A DNA stretch of 64,000 bases from Prorocentrum cordatum (lineage: Eukaryota > Sar > Dinophyceae > Prorocentrales > Prorocentraceae), in the NCBI GenBank assembly GCA_963575745.1, contig CAUYUJ010009424.1, positions 66,001 through 130,000 on the forward strand. The letters are read 5' to 3'. Position numbers and translations under genes: made by a program. Each line of letters begins with the position of its first letter. Position 1 is the first letter of the stretch. The notes below the pieces were generated by a model. The model made no database searches. It was not told the DNA's origin and worked only from the letters and a program-made list of their open reading frames with translations. Positions 21,655-32,618 of this stretch are shown here, piece by piece.

Positions 21655-22899
21655 ATGGGTGCCCAGAGGCTGCACCAGCCGCTCTCTCGTTTCACTCAGC
21701 GGCAGCGTGATGCGTGCATGCGTCGTTTCGAGAGGCAAGATTTCGCGGCAGACGGGTTCAAGAGTGATTGGATGGGCACGGAAAATTTGTCGGTCTATGT
21801 TGCGTGCTTGTACAATTTGCGCACCAGGTGGAGGTCGAACCGCAAAACTATCCAAGTGGGTGGTGTGCACTACCCTACGTTGATCGTGTCGAATCATCTG
21901 TCTCCGCCGGTGTCGGCAAGCAGTGCTCAGTGGTGTTGGCTCGATAATCGCGGCGAGCCTAGCGGTCTGGATGCCAAGCTTTGCTGCGATACGCAGACCT
22001 ACGGTGCAAGCGGTTTAGAGAGTTGTTGGGACGGCTATTTCACATTCGAGCTCTGTTGTCGTGGGAATGTTGAATTGTACGAGCTGCCCCACTTCTTTGT
22101 CGCTCCAGCGATGGATGTCAATGTAGGTAACGCGGTGAGACAGCTAGGCACATTCGATTTGGGTCAGTCCTATGCACTGCAGACACTTTGCCACAGCGGT
22201 GACACTGTATTGGATATTGGTGCCAATGTCGGGGGATTCACTGTTCCGCTTGCTGAGCGTGTTGGGCCGCAAGGCAAAGTGCACGCTTTTGAGCCCTTTC
22301 GAAAAGTGTTCCAGCATCTGAATGCCAACGTGGCGCTGAATGGTTTGACAAACGTTTTCACACATCAAGTTGCTTTAGGAACAGAGCGCAAGACGTTGGA
22401 GATTCATGCCCCTGATCTCACCATTTTCAATTTTCCATCCGCTATTAGAGTTGTGGAGCAGCTGCGTCCGGATGATGCTGCCCGAAATGCAAACTTGAGA
22501 TACGAGAAGGAACTCCAAGAGATAGATGTGAGGCCGTTGGACAGCTTCCAATTTGCAGGCAGCATTCGTCTTATCAAGATAGATGTTGAATTCATGGAGC
22601 TCCAGGTGATCCTCGGTGGCCGAGACACCATACTGCGGCACAAGCCAGTGATTTGGGTAGAGAACGAGCCATTCTTCGATGACCCTCCTGACCGAACGCT
22701 TGTGAACATGATGTCCTCTGAGTTGGGCTACGAGTGCCGCCCAGTAGCGAAGCTCGAGCTACTTTGCGTACCTGGCGACTATGGCGAGGGCCAGGGGAAG
22801 CTGCCCCGTGGCTTCCACAGAGTCTTCCGGCACCTCACAGGACAGGCCCAGGATGTGAATCTCTGGGGAGCCTTGGCCGAAGTGGATGGGCATTCCTAG
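21655..22899 (+). CDS. FkbM-family SAM-dependent methyltransferase, single exon
   Basis: The first ATG in the open frame is at 21655, and the 414-residue product ends at the TAG at 22897-22899. A Cys/Trp-rich segment at residues 124-135 (CWDGYFTFELCC) precedes the catalytic domain. The SAM-binding motif I is VLDIGANVGGF at about 185-195, followed by HAFEPF and a VALG turn. The family-specific segment IKIDVEFMELQVILGG is at about 307-322, where the usual DVEG becomes DVEF. FkbM enzymes methylate hydroxyl groups on sugars, polyketides or glycolipids; the substrate here cannot be told. There are no membrane helices or clear signal peptide. The gene is intact and intron-free, unlike the exon fragments around it, so it may derive from a retroposed mRNA. 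It is the best-supported host gene in the window. Confidence 0.87.
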   Translation: MGAQRLHQPLSRFTQRQRDACMRRFERQDFAADGFKSDWMGTENLSVYVACLYNLRTRWRSNRKTIQVGGVHYPTLIVSNHLSPPVSASSAQWCWLDNRGEPSGLDAKLCCDTQTYGASGLESCWDGYFTFELCCRGNVELYELPHFFVAPAMDVNVGNAVRQLGTFDLGQSYALQTLCHSGDTVLDIGANVGGFTVPLAERVGPQGKVHAFEPFRKVFQHLNANVALNGLTNVFTHQVALGTERKTLEIHAPDLTIFNFPSAIRVVEQLRPDDAARNANLRYEKELQEIDVRPLDSFQFAGSIRLIKIDVEFMELQVILGGRDTILRHKPVIWVENEPFFDDPPDRTLVNMMSSELGYECRPVAKLELLCVPGDYGEGQGKLPRGFHRVFRHLTGQAQDVNLWGALAEVDGHS

Positions 22900-23724
22900 A
22901 ATGAGTAATCTTGATGTTATAACACTCGGTGGCATGGCAGCTTGCGAGACCGCCACGTCTGGCATCATAGTGGATTGGCCTTGCGAGCACTTTTTTGTGG
23001 TCATCTGAGGGTGCGGGAGAGTGCAAAAGGTTCTTCGCTCTAGCGCATACGACCTCGAGTGATCATATACGTCTTGCCCATTGCGAGTGAATCTGCTACC
23101 TCTGGTTGGTTCCGCAGCCAGATTCGTTCGATGAGCCCTCGTGGCTGCAAGTCTTGCCTCAACGCGTAGGTCTGTTTCATTCAGTGATGATGTCATTATC
23201 GCTTGTTGCACCTGTATTGTTTTGACATTGTTGATGCGTCTTCTGGTTTGCAGGATTGAGTCTGTTCCACCGAGGTCTAATTTCGTCTGCCCACGGGGCT
23301 TAGGTGGCAGTGTATTTCCATCCCTCCAGCTTCCTCGGGGAACACCTCTGGTTTGTGGGGATCCCCCCAAGTCACCGCTTCCGTGGCTCGCGCTTGGCTT
23401 CAGTCTTCTTTCACAGTACGGTTGCTTACGTCTTTGCCGCCTTAACGTTGTTCTGGCTCACTTATTTTCGCCTATCGCTTGTATTCAGCATCGACTACAC
23501 TTACCTTGCCAGTGCCATTATTTCACATACCTTCAGCTTCATTTATCTTATATGCATAGTTTCCCGATGGCTTACTCATCGTTTCCAAATGAGCTGGCCT
23601 TCAGCTCGCTTGCAGCATATATTGGGCTTTCCTGTAGCCAGCGTTGATCTTGTCGTTCGCAAGTTGGCTTGATTGCAGTTGTTGTACATCGATTTCCTTT
23701 TAGATTGCCTGCAGCTTGCCTTTG
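22900..23724. other. No gene recognised downstream of the FkbM-like gene
   Basis: The sequence is moderately AT-rich and unique-looking. A frame of 168 codons (23141-23647) is Leu/Ser-rich with no motif and looks compositional. Part of it may be the 3' untranslated region of the FkbM-like gene. Confidence 0.45.
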
Positions 23725-24000
23725 ATTCTCCAAGCATTGCTTCCACTTAAGGGCTCTCATTTCGTTTCTGAGGAACTGGGCCTGTCCGTCGGTCTGGTAG
23801 CTATGTGGTCGCCGTCGCCGCCCCGTCGCCACCTCGTCGCCGCCCGTCTTCTGTCCTGCCAGTCGGTCTGGCAGCCATGTGGTCGCCGTCGTCGCCCCCA
23901 GGGCTCTGGGCCTGCCCGTCGGTCTGGCGGATGTGTTGTTGCCGTCGCCACCCCGCCGGCCCCATTCCCGCCCGTCGCCGCTGGCTCGTTGCATTGCACC
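23725..24000 (-). repeat. Dispersed GC-rich minisatellite with conserved flank, copy 2 (reverse)
   Basis: GTCGGTCTGGYAGCYATGTG plus GTCGCCGTCG occurs about three times; this is the reverse complement of the 15990 and 59877 copies. The flank at 23725-23762 reads, in reverse complement, GAGAGCCCTTAAGTGGAAGC, matching the flanks of the other copies. Confidence 0.62.
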
Positions 24001-24830
24001 ACCCTCCGTTGCCTTGCGATCGCATTGCATGGCATTTGCATCGCATTGCGTTGATTTGCACTGGCTTTGCGCGAAGTAGATTGCACCACATGGGTTGCAC
24101 CACCTAATTGACCCGCGCAGATAGTAAGCCATCATTCTTTGAGGTCCACGCTGGCTGGAGAATGCTTCTGGCTTGGAATTGTCTTGTCTGCGGGAACTGT
24201 TATCGCAAGAGTTTCGATTGTCCTCAGCTTGCCTGTCGCTTCCCTCTGCTTGTAGCTTACCTTTAGCTTGTCCTCATATCGTGTCAACTTGCTTATTGTC
24301 TCTACTTTGCATTTTGGCCTGCATTCTCCTTCGCCTTCCCTGAATATTGCATCTCGATGCCTTGCACCTTGCCTTTAGGCTGCCTTTAGCCTGCCTGTAA
24401 GAGTTGCTTATTGTGTCGGTCGATGCTGCCCTTAGTTTGCTCTGTGCTGGACTCCAGGTTGATGTCATTCATTTTGCTGTTGCCTAATTTCTGAATGCCC
24501 TCAGCAATCCTTTATCTGTCCTCAATATGGTCTTAGTTTGCCTCTCGCGCGCCTACAGTTCTCCTTTCGGCTGCGTTTGACGTGCTCCCGCATCCTCTAT
24601 ATTGATGGTTATGTTGCGTATGAGTTGTTTCGGCGCGCGCTGACATTGCCTTCCAGCATGCGTCTGTGGTTCCTTTTACTTGATTGCAGCTTTGTGGCCT
24701 CGTGCCATCTTACCCTTAGCTTGCCTGTGGGTTGTCTTCCGCTGTCCCCCGAGCTGGCCCTTTGCTCGCCTTCTCTTACCTTCAGCGTGCTATGAGCTTG
24801 CTTTTTAAGCTCGACTATACCTTGCTTCTA
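24001..24830. repeat. Degenerate TTAGCTTGCC minisatellite-like stretch
   Basis: Words such as CAGCTTGCCT, TTTAGCCTGCC, CTTAGTTTGCC and TTAGCTTGCC recur every 10-40 bp. No clear unit length was found. A short block based on GCATTGCA occurs at about 24015-24052. Confidence 0.45.
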
Positions 24831-25624
24831 ACTTGCCAAGTCGGCTCTTGACAGAAGAGTGAGCATCCTGACTGGGGTCGCGCTGGGTTAATTTGTTGCT
24901 ACAGCAGGACAAGTATCGCCGCGAGCTGCGGTCGTTGTCTCCATGCCCCTGTCTTCCATCCCCCTAAGATGCCGTCGCCTGCGTTTCATTGCTGTGGGCG
25001 GCGTTCTGGAATAGCCTCCTTCCCCCACCCCTTTAGTTCAGTCGCAGTGGTGACGCGCGCGCGCTCTTGCGTGGCCCTGCTGCAGTCGACGGCGTGGGCT
25101 GCGCACACCCCTGCTCACCGTGGCTGGTGCACCGACCGCGCCCAGGGCCATGCCTAGCCCGCGCGCTGCAGCCGCCGCCGTGCGGCGGCCGCGATGGGCG
25201 TCGGGGGCCAGCGCCGCAGGCGGCGCGGCCATGTCCTGCGGAGGTGGGTGGCGTCTCAGGTCCACCGCCAGAAGATGTCCATATCCGCCGCCTCGGGATC
25301 GCGCCCTGGGGGTTCGGGGAGTGGCGGCTGTGGATGTCTGCTTGCCCGCACGGGCGGATGTCCACATCCACCGCGCCCTGAGTCCCTGAGACACGACCCT
25401 GCGGCAGTGGATGTGGACATACTCCCCAGACATCTGGCGCTCCAATCCTTTCGATGCGTGGAGCCCCGGAGATCTGGACCACTTCCCGAGGGCCAGCTTT
25501 TCATCCTGAGTAGTTTTTTTCCCCCACTGTGGCCGCTTCAGGGCCCCCAGAGGCCGAAAATTACCCAAAACCGGCCGCGCCATCTTTTTTCGAAGCTACG
25601 GGTCTCTGTCTGGTGGCCCATCAG
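24831..25624. other. No exon recognised upstream of the SET-domain exon
   Basis: The stretch is GC-rich. Short words ATGTCCACATCCACCG and GTGGATGTGGACATAC near 25360-25425 are inverted copies of each other. Earlier exons of the SET-domain gene may be here but were not recognised. Confidence 0.4.
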
Positions 25625-25835
25625 GGGGGCTGGCTGTCCGACAAGATCGGCATCCGCCGCGGCGGCGGGCGCGACAGCGGCAGGGGCGTCTTCGCGACCG
25701 CGGACGTTCCGCCTGGTGAGGCGCTGGTCTCGCTACCCCCGCGGGCCCTGCTGCTGAGCGAGGAGGCGACGCGGGACGTGCCCTGCAGTCAGGCCATCGC
25801 CGCGCACTTCGCTGGGGAGGGCGGCGCCGGCCCGA
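25625..25835 (+). CDS. SET-domain protein, exon A (start of the SET domain)
   Basis: After the CAG at 25622-25624 the frame encodes WLSDKIGIRRG, then RDSGRGVFATADVPPGEAL, then VSLPPRALLLSEEA. This order (RGVFAT, then PGE-L, then LP and LL) is the N-terminal end of SET domains of the SETD3/SETD6/Rubisco-LSMT class, which methylate Lys or His in proteins using SAM. The frame stays open past 25835, but the residues then stop looking like a SET domain. Similarity resumes, in the right order and on the same strand, at 60816-60990 and 62293-62400. Both exon edges are estimates. The alternative is a lone exon of a decayed gene. Confidence 0.6.
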
Positions 25836-26394
25836 GCGAGAGGCACGTTCACGGCGTCTTCAGCATCATGGTCCTGTTTACGCCTCTTAGATGGGGTCGG
25901 AGTAAATGGGTTCGGAGGATCGCGCCGCATCGCCGACCCTCATCCACTCGGGCCCCATCGAGGAGGCTTCCATCGCTGGACGAGGGAAGAATGCCGATAC
26001 CGCCGCAATCCATAATCCCCCTCGGCGCCACGGGTGGATTCGCCTCGGAAGGCTGGTCCGGACGCATTCCATGAGAGGCACGTCCACGGTGTTTTCATCA
26101 TCATCTCGAAAACACATGTTAGCCAGCGTGGGCCCCCAACCAGTGTGTTTCTAGCAATACAACCTGCGTGGGCGCATTTTATATTGTGCAATCGATGCTG
26201 TGAAGTCTACGATGTGCAGCATATGCCTTGCAATCTATGCAGTCCTCTCTGTATGTGTATATATATATATACATATCCGTAAAAGGGATTCGCCCCCTGC
26301 CGCCGGCCCCCTCTCTCGGAGAATGGGCCATGGCAGAGCGAAGTCATGAGGCTTTGGCTTTGGCGTGAAGCAGTGTCGGGACCTATTTGTTTTT
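25836..26394. other. Intron-like sequence after SET exon A with a 36-bp direct repeat
   Basis: GAGAGGCACGTTCACGGCGT at 25836 and GAGAGGCACGTCCACGGTGT at 26071 begin near-identical 36-bp stretches 235 bp apart. The segment at about 26022-26060 (CCACGGGTGGATTCG and on) resembles 60400-60432, shortly before SET exon B. A TATATA run lies at 26258-26275. Confidence 0.5.
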
Positions 26395-26545
26395 CGACCC
26401 TGACCCTGCCGATCTACGTGAGGGGTGCCGCCGAAATTCAGAAATGCGGCAAATCCCTTCTGTTTTTGGACCCTGACCCTACGGGTCTGCGTCAGGGGTG
26501 CCACCGAATTTCAGAAATGTTTCAAATCCCATGTGTTTTTGGACC
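26395..26545 (+). repeat. 73-bp minisatellite, left block (about 2 units)
   Basis: GACCCTGACCCTGCCGATCT and GACCCTGACCCTACGGGTCT lead two units that also carry GAGGGGTGCC or CAGGGGTGCC and TTCAGAAATG. This is the same family as the 30885-31595 array. Confidence 0.8.
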
Positions 26546-26546
26546 A

Positions 26547-26568
26547 AGCTTGGCTCAAGCTTGGCTCA
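26547..26568 (+). other. Possible spliced-leader relict (two TTGGCTCAAG copies)
   Basis: TTGGCTCAAG occurs twice in a row, 11 bp apart, shortly before the LINE. The dinoflagellate spliced leader ends in the same 10 bases, and tandem truncated leaders are known marks of retroposed trans-spliced RNAs. The following AGCTCAGG triplication shows that simple tandem slippage is also at work here, so the call is weak. Confidence 0.25.
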
Positions 26569-26702
26569 AGGCAGCTCAGGAGCTCAGGAGCTCAGGAGAT
26601 GTACCCCCTTAAATTCCCGATCGCACCTGTACCCCCTTAGTTTCCTCGCTCCCATACTGTATCGTCCATTCCTCGTGCACTGTTTTGCGCAAGCCTTTTG
26701 TC

Positions 26703-27858
26703 ATGACGACGAACACCCGGCGTCCAGGCACTCCAGTGCGCGGAGTGTTAGGCGAGGCGTCATCGAGTGCCTCTGCAGCTGCGTCGATTGCGCCGCCCAC
26801 GCCAGTCTCAGGACAAGCGGGCTCGTTTGTCCAGTCCGTTGCACCAGATGGCCGGTGACGACGATGACGTTGGAGCAGCGGTGGCAACAGCAGGCATTGT
26901 GGATGAGACGGCCAGGGTGTTTTTCAAGGAGAATGTCACTAACGAGTCGATTGCAAAGTTACTTGCTATGAACTTGAAACCTTGAAACCTCTCATTTCGG
27001 ATGCTCGTACGTTGCAAGATGATGTCGCTCGCACCGAGAAGAACTTCGACAATATGAGTGCTGAGGTAGACGCTCGTTTCGAATCTGTGGAGTCGGACAT
27101 GAAGGCCCAAAATATACAAATGGAGGAGCTACATGCCGCTTTGTCGAGGGGCGTCTCAGTGCAAGTTCGGTCTCGGGAGCCACGAAGCCGGACAATGGCA
27201 ATGATATGGAGGCCGAGCTCAACGCCAAGATTGCTAAGCTCGAGGCTCAGCTTGGCAAGTTCAGCCATAACTCGTTCACAGCTGTCTTCGGTGGCCTTGG
27301 CGGTGAGTGGAGCGAGGCTGATGTTCACAAATGGTTGTGCAACGTGCTCTCTGCTGGTGGGGGACCTGTCCCAGCCTCAGTTTTTGGGAAAAAAGGTCTT
27401 TCAATGGTTTGTTGTTTGCCCAGTTCTCAACAGAGGCAGAGAGAGAGACAGCGCAATTCATGAGATCAGGGACAACGGCCATGAATGGAACTGTACTCGC
27501 GTGTGGGCTCACATCGATCGTCCTTTGGAGGAGCGTCTTCCCGAGGCGTTCACTTTTGCCGTTAAAAAGGTGATGGTGGAATGGGGATGGTCGAAAACTG
27601 CTCTTTGGGTGGGTCGCGATGCGGCCACGCTCTTTCTTGGCGCAGAGGAAGTTCTTTCCTCCATGGTTCGGGCCGGCACTTTCGAGATCGACTTCGGAAT
27701 CGGTTGGCAGGAGGAGCTTCGTTCCGAAGAGCTTGACAACATGTTCTCGAAGGCCAAGGAAAAAACTGAACAACAAGCAGCAGCAGAAGTGCAAACGGCA
27801 CCAGAAAGGCATCACCAAGGGCAAGGGCAAGGGGAAAGGAGCATCCAAAGGACGGTAG
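26703..27858 (+). pseudogene. LINE ORF1 remnant, coiled-coil protein with several frameshifts
   Basis: The reading runs through at least three frames. ATG at 26703 starts a Ser/Ala/Pro-rich segment; then comes DDDVGAAVATAG to about 26985; then a coiled-coil-like segment containing DDVARTEKNFDNM and MEELHAALSR; then (27206) EAELNAKIAKLEAQLGKF and FGGLGGEWSEADVHKWL. The last part (27400-27858) contains RVWAHIDRPLEERLPEAF, a WGW pair and FEIDFGIGWQEEL. ORF1 proteins of LINEs bind the element RNA and chaperone it. The shifts show that this copy cannot make the protein. Boundaries are approximate. Confidence 0.55.
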
Positions 27859-30659
27859 GGACAGCACCGATCGGACGAACAATGCAGCTTCACAGAATTC
27901 AATATTTATTGCAAGAATGTGCATATACACAATTCCGACAGGCAAGCACAACTTTCGGGCGAATTAGAAGGTATAGCATGGGACTTTATTTGTTTATCGG
28001 AGGCGCGTGCCAAGAATGACGATGTGGGCTCGGACGGAGAGCGTCGTTTGATCACGGCTTTGGGAAAACAAGCATGTGCCGGCACCGCTGTGGTGATTCA
28101 CGCCAGACATGCCGATGTTGTTCGGGGTTTCCGCTCTCGCAACGGGCGGGTCTTAGCAGTTGACGTGCGTTTGCAGGTTTTCCTTTTGACAATAATTTCA
28201 GTGTGTATGCCTCATGCCGGGCATCCGTACGACGAGCTTGCGCAGTGCTACGTCCATCTGCAGAAGGAGCTAGACATTGCGCGCGGCGGGAGGACACGCG
28301 TGATCATTGGCGGAGACTTTAACACCCAGAACGACGTCGGACGGCGAGGGTCTCTGCCCCAGGAGTTCTTTCAATCCAACAACATGGTGGCGGGAAATGT
28401 GGTGGACCCAGTAAATGACGATCTGAATGCGCAGTGGGCGTTCGAATCTTCGTTGGGACTCAAGCGGCGTATTGATTACATATTTTGCGATGATCGTTGG
28501 ATCCCGTTGTCTCGTTGTCCTATTCGGAGTCTTGATATGGGTTTTGACCATCGGGCTGTGCATGCCATCTTTCGCCATTCTCTGCCCAAGCAGCGCAAGC
28601 AGACGAACGGGCAGCTTCGTCGAAGATGGGCGCCTACGCTCGGGCCAGATCGTCGCGACCATAAGCGCGAGGCTCTGGTGGGAGATCATTTGCAAAATTC
28701 AGGTGCGTCTTTGAGAGACGTCGAAACTGCTGCGACAGCAGCGGCAGCTGAAGCCGCAACGCATCAACTTCCTGATGAACGACGGCCTTGGCGAGAACAC
28801 GCAGTTCAACATCTTTGCGAGAAGAGGCGGGGGACGACCAACAATGTCGAGAGGGCGCACTTGTCCAACGTGATCGACGAGGAACTCCGGAAACACATGC
28901 GAAAGTATCTCGACGACCAGGCGCAACGGCAGTTGGAGAAATTCACGGGCATCAAACACCTACCTCGTCTTCGCATGTCCCCCGCTCAACAGAGCCGCCG
29001 GCGCCCGGTTGCAGCCGACGCATTCCGTGCATCCTTGCAGGAAGCATTCAAAACTGACAGCGCGCAGCCACGAGGCGATCGGTCTAGCTCTTACTGCAAC
29101 AGTGGTTCGCACGACATTCCTGATTTTTCCCTTTCGGAAATCAAGGGCGCTATGGCGCGGATGGGGCGAAGCGCGTGCGCAGACAGGGCAGGGGTCACTC
29201 TTGAGATGTTCTTGCGCGGGGGAGACGTCTTGAACGATGCGTTGCTGGAAGGCCTGAATGCAATTCTCCGTGCCGGATTCATGGGGCGAGCTTGGCGAGA
29301 GACGTCCCTCGTGATGCGACGGCGAAGAATTGGCGCCCAAATCTGGTGCTTCGCATCGCGTGCAAAATCTTTTCGAGGATGATTTTTCGAATGATTACGG
29401 CTCATTGTCGACGCCGAACAGCCGGAGGATCAGGTCGGTCTCAGACCGAAACGATTCGTAGATGATGCATTTGTCGCGCTGGAAGAAATTTGCTCCAAAT
29501 GCTGGGAGTGGGCGAAGCCGATGTGGGTAGTCAGTATCAATCTTACCAAGGCCTTCGATCGCATCGATCACCACTCTCTGTTTGAGGTGCTGGACCGGCA
29601 AGGTGCCCCCGAGCCATGTCTGCGGCTTCTCTCCGACGTTTACGACCATCAGGCAGGCGTGGTCAACGGCAGTGGGCCTTTCGACATCACGCGCGGGGCG
29701 AAACACGGCGACGCCTTGTCATCGTTTTTGTTCCATGCCGGGCTGGGGGGCGCGATCCGGCGTTTCAAGAGCCGCTTCCCTGACAGTGGAATCGACGTGG
29801 GAGGGCCAGAGCGACTGAGCAACATTCGCTATGCGGATGACATTTTCCTACGCGGGAATTCGGCGGATGAGTGCGCCGCGATGCTCCGAGCGTTGATCGA
29901 CAGCTTGCCGCGCGCGGTCTGTTGTTGAACGCCATCAAGACAAAGGTCTGCACCAATGACATTGCCTGTGCCTGCGCGGAACAGCCAGTCCCCTTTGGTT
30001 TCGACGGCCATGATTTGTTTGTGATGAATAAGCACGACTGCCACAAGTACCTTGGCAAGAAGTTTAGTGGCGATGTGAAGGAGCGGCCCCTGCGCAACCT
30101 GAACTACCGCTTGGAATGCGCATGGAGCAAGTATCATGCACACAAACATGTATTGTTGAACAAGGCAATATCGTTGAAGTTACGGTTGAAGTTGTTCAAC
30201 GCGGTTGTCGCGCCGACCGCTGTTTTTGGCCTGGTGACTACTGCTTTCGCCCAGCAGCAGCGCGACATAATAGCATCAATGCGTATGCAGATGCTTCGCA
30301 AGATTTTTGGTTTCAACCAATTTCCAACAGAGTCTTGGGAGGACGCTGGCAGACGGTGCAAAGAAAAAATACGACATGCATTGTCAATTATAGATGTTCC
30401 GGATTGGGTCGCGTGCATCGACCGTGCACGTTGGCGGTTGTTGACCAGAATCGCGGCGCATCCTTGCAGCTGGCCGCACCAAGTGTTGGCGTGGACCCCA
30501 CAAGGATCTGTTCGGCGACGCGGTCGTCCGAAAACCCGGTGGACCGACAGCGCGTCTGCTTTCTGCGCGGCAAGGAAGAGCGGACTTTGGCACAAACATT
30601 CCGAGAGTTTTCACGAAAGAAGTGGTCCATGCTGGAGAAAGAGTATTTTGAGTGCATGA
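27859..30659 (+). pseudogene. LINE ORF2 remnant: APE-type endonuclease and reverse transcriptase
   Basis: The frame opens after a TAG at 27856. Its first 350 codons match an exonuclease-endonuclease-phosphatase fold: DFICLSEARA, VIIGGDFNTQ, RRIDYIFCDD and DMGFDHRAVHA. The linker and fingers follow to 29382, where a shift occurs. RT continues in another frame from about 29400 with DQVGLRPKRF, the motif A segment SINLTKAFDRIDH, a motif B-like GAKHGDALSSF, and the catalytic RYADDIFL near 29830. A second shift at about 29890-29910 leads to the thumb (GLLLNAIKTKV, HKYLGKKF) and a C-terminal part ending near 30659 (RRRGRPKTRW). The enzyme nicks target DNA and primes cDNA there. At least two frameshifts make this copy dead. 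It lies on the + strand, between blocks of one minisatellite. Confidence 0.87.
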
Positions 30660-30884
30660 ACAACTGATTTCCGTCACCCTCCCCCCCTCACCTCCCCCTC
30701 CTTCTTCCCTCTTCCTCCCGTCCCCCCAAGCACGCCTGTCAATGCTGCATCCGATTTTTCTAGTTCGCCGCCAGCGTTGCTCGCCATGGCAGGCCTGTTT
30801 TACAGTTTCGCCGTCCTCACGAGTGGGGCGTGACGCTTTGAGGCGTCCGATCGGACCTTTGCTTTGCTTTTTGCTTTTGTGTTT

Positions 30885-31595
30885 TTGGACCCTGATCCCG
30901 CCGATCTGCGTGAGGGATGCCACCGGATTTCAGGAATGTTGCAAATCCCACGTGTTTGTTGGCCCTGACCCCGCCGATCTGCGTGAGACGTGTAACCGAG
31001 TTTTAAACATGCGGCAAATCCCATGTGTTTTTGGACCCTGACCCCGCCGATCTGCGTGAGGGGTGCCACCGCATTTCAGAAATGTGGCAACTCCCAAGTG
31101 TTCTTGGACCCTGACCCCGCCGATCTGCGTGAGGGGTGCGGTGCCACCGAATTTCAGAAATGTGGCAAATCCCATGTGTTTTTGGATTCTGACCCCGCCG
31201 ATCTGCGTGAGGGGTGCCACCGCATTTTTAACACATGCGGCAACTCCCATATGATTTTGGACCCTGATCCCGCCGATCTGCGTGAAGGGCGCCACCGAAT
31301 TTCAGAAATGCAGCACATCTTTTTTGTTTTTGGACCCTGACCCCGCCGATCTGCGTGAGGGGTGCCCCCGAATTTCAGAAATGTGGCAAATCCCAAGTGT
31401 TCTTGGACCCTGACCCCGCCGAGCTGCGTGAGGGGTGCCACCGAATTTCAGAATGTGGCAAATCCCGCGTGTTTTTGGACCCTGACCCCGCCGATCTGCG
31501 TGAGGGGCACCACCGGAAATTTCAGAAATGTGGCAAATCCCATGTGCTTTTGGACCCTGACCCCGCCGATCTGCGTGAGGGGTGCCAATTTTTAC
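30885..31595 (+). repeat. 73-bp minisatellite array, right block (about 10 units)
   Basis: GACCCTGACCCCGCCGATCT leads units at 30888, 30961, 31034, 31107, 31185 and on to about 31553. The spacing is 73-78 bp, and each unit contains TGCGTGAGGGGTGCCACCGA and TTCAGAAATGTGGCAAATCC. Differences between units are few, so the array is fairly young. Confidence 0.96.
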
Positions 31596-31836
31596 CCGTC
31601 CAGGAATTCTGAGAACTTTCCCGGGGGGTGCTAACCAGAGCGGTTTTCGGCTCCCCCCCCTCGCGCGGACAGTCACAATTTACAGTAGAAAGCAGAAAGC
31701 AGTATTGTAACAATGGAAACTGGAAACTGGAACTGGCGAAGGGAGTAGCAAGCCTAACCCTCGCAACCTGATGGCCCCGCAAGGGGGCCGGCGGATATGT
31801 ATTGCCGTTTATGCGATGCAGTCTATGTGGCGCAAT
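31596..31836. other. Spacer before the large tandem repeat
   Basis: A C-rich run lies at about 31650-31660 and GAAACTGGAAACTGG near 31710. No coding signal was seen. Confidence 0.4.
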
Positions 31837-32573
31837 CAATCTTGACCGTCTTGAAGCTGTCCTCTCCACTGCTCGTGCAAACATCCCACCCTCCCACCCG
31901 CAACTTGGTCGCAAGACCTCTTCAGACAAGACCGTGACGGTAGGTACCACATGTCACTTGGCCACGACACCGACGCCGACGACGACAGCGACATCGACGA
32001 CGACGGCGCCGCCGACAGCCACTGCGACGACACCGACGACGTCTCCAATGTTTTCGACGACAACGACGACGGCGACACCGACGACGACGACAAAGACGCC
32101 GACGACGACGACGAAGACGACGACGACGTCGCCAACGGAGACGACGGCGAGGGAGGAGAAAAAACGACGACGGCGACAACGACGACAACGACGATGGAGG
32201 AGGAAGGACGGCGACGACGCCAACGACGAAGAAGGAGGAAGGACGGCGACGCCGACGACGACAACGACGAGGGAGGAGGGAAGACGACGACGACGACAAC
32301 GACGACGAAGACGACGACGACGGCGACGAAATAGGAGGGACGACGACGAGACGCCGACGACGGACGACGACGACGAGGGAGGAGGATAACGACGAGGGAG
32401 GAGTGAAGACCACGACGAGGACGACGACGACGACGACGGCGACGAAATAGGAGGGACAACGACGAGACGCCGACGAAGACAACGAGGGAGGAAGGACGAC
32501 CACGGCGACAACGACGACGGAAGCGACGACGAAGCCAAGACGACGACGACGACGACGACGAGGAAAGACAGAA

Positions 32574-32618
<45 letters not shown>

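Noticed and set aside
23141-23647. 168-codon frame behind the FkbM gene
   Set aside because: Leu/Ser/Cys-rich without motif; an overlapping frame has similar length. Probably untranslated sequence.
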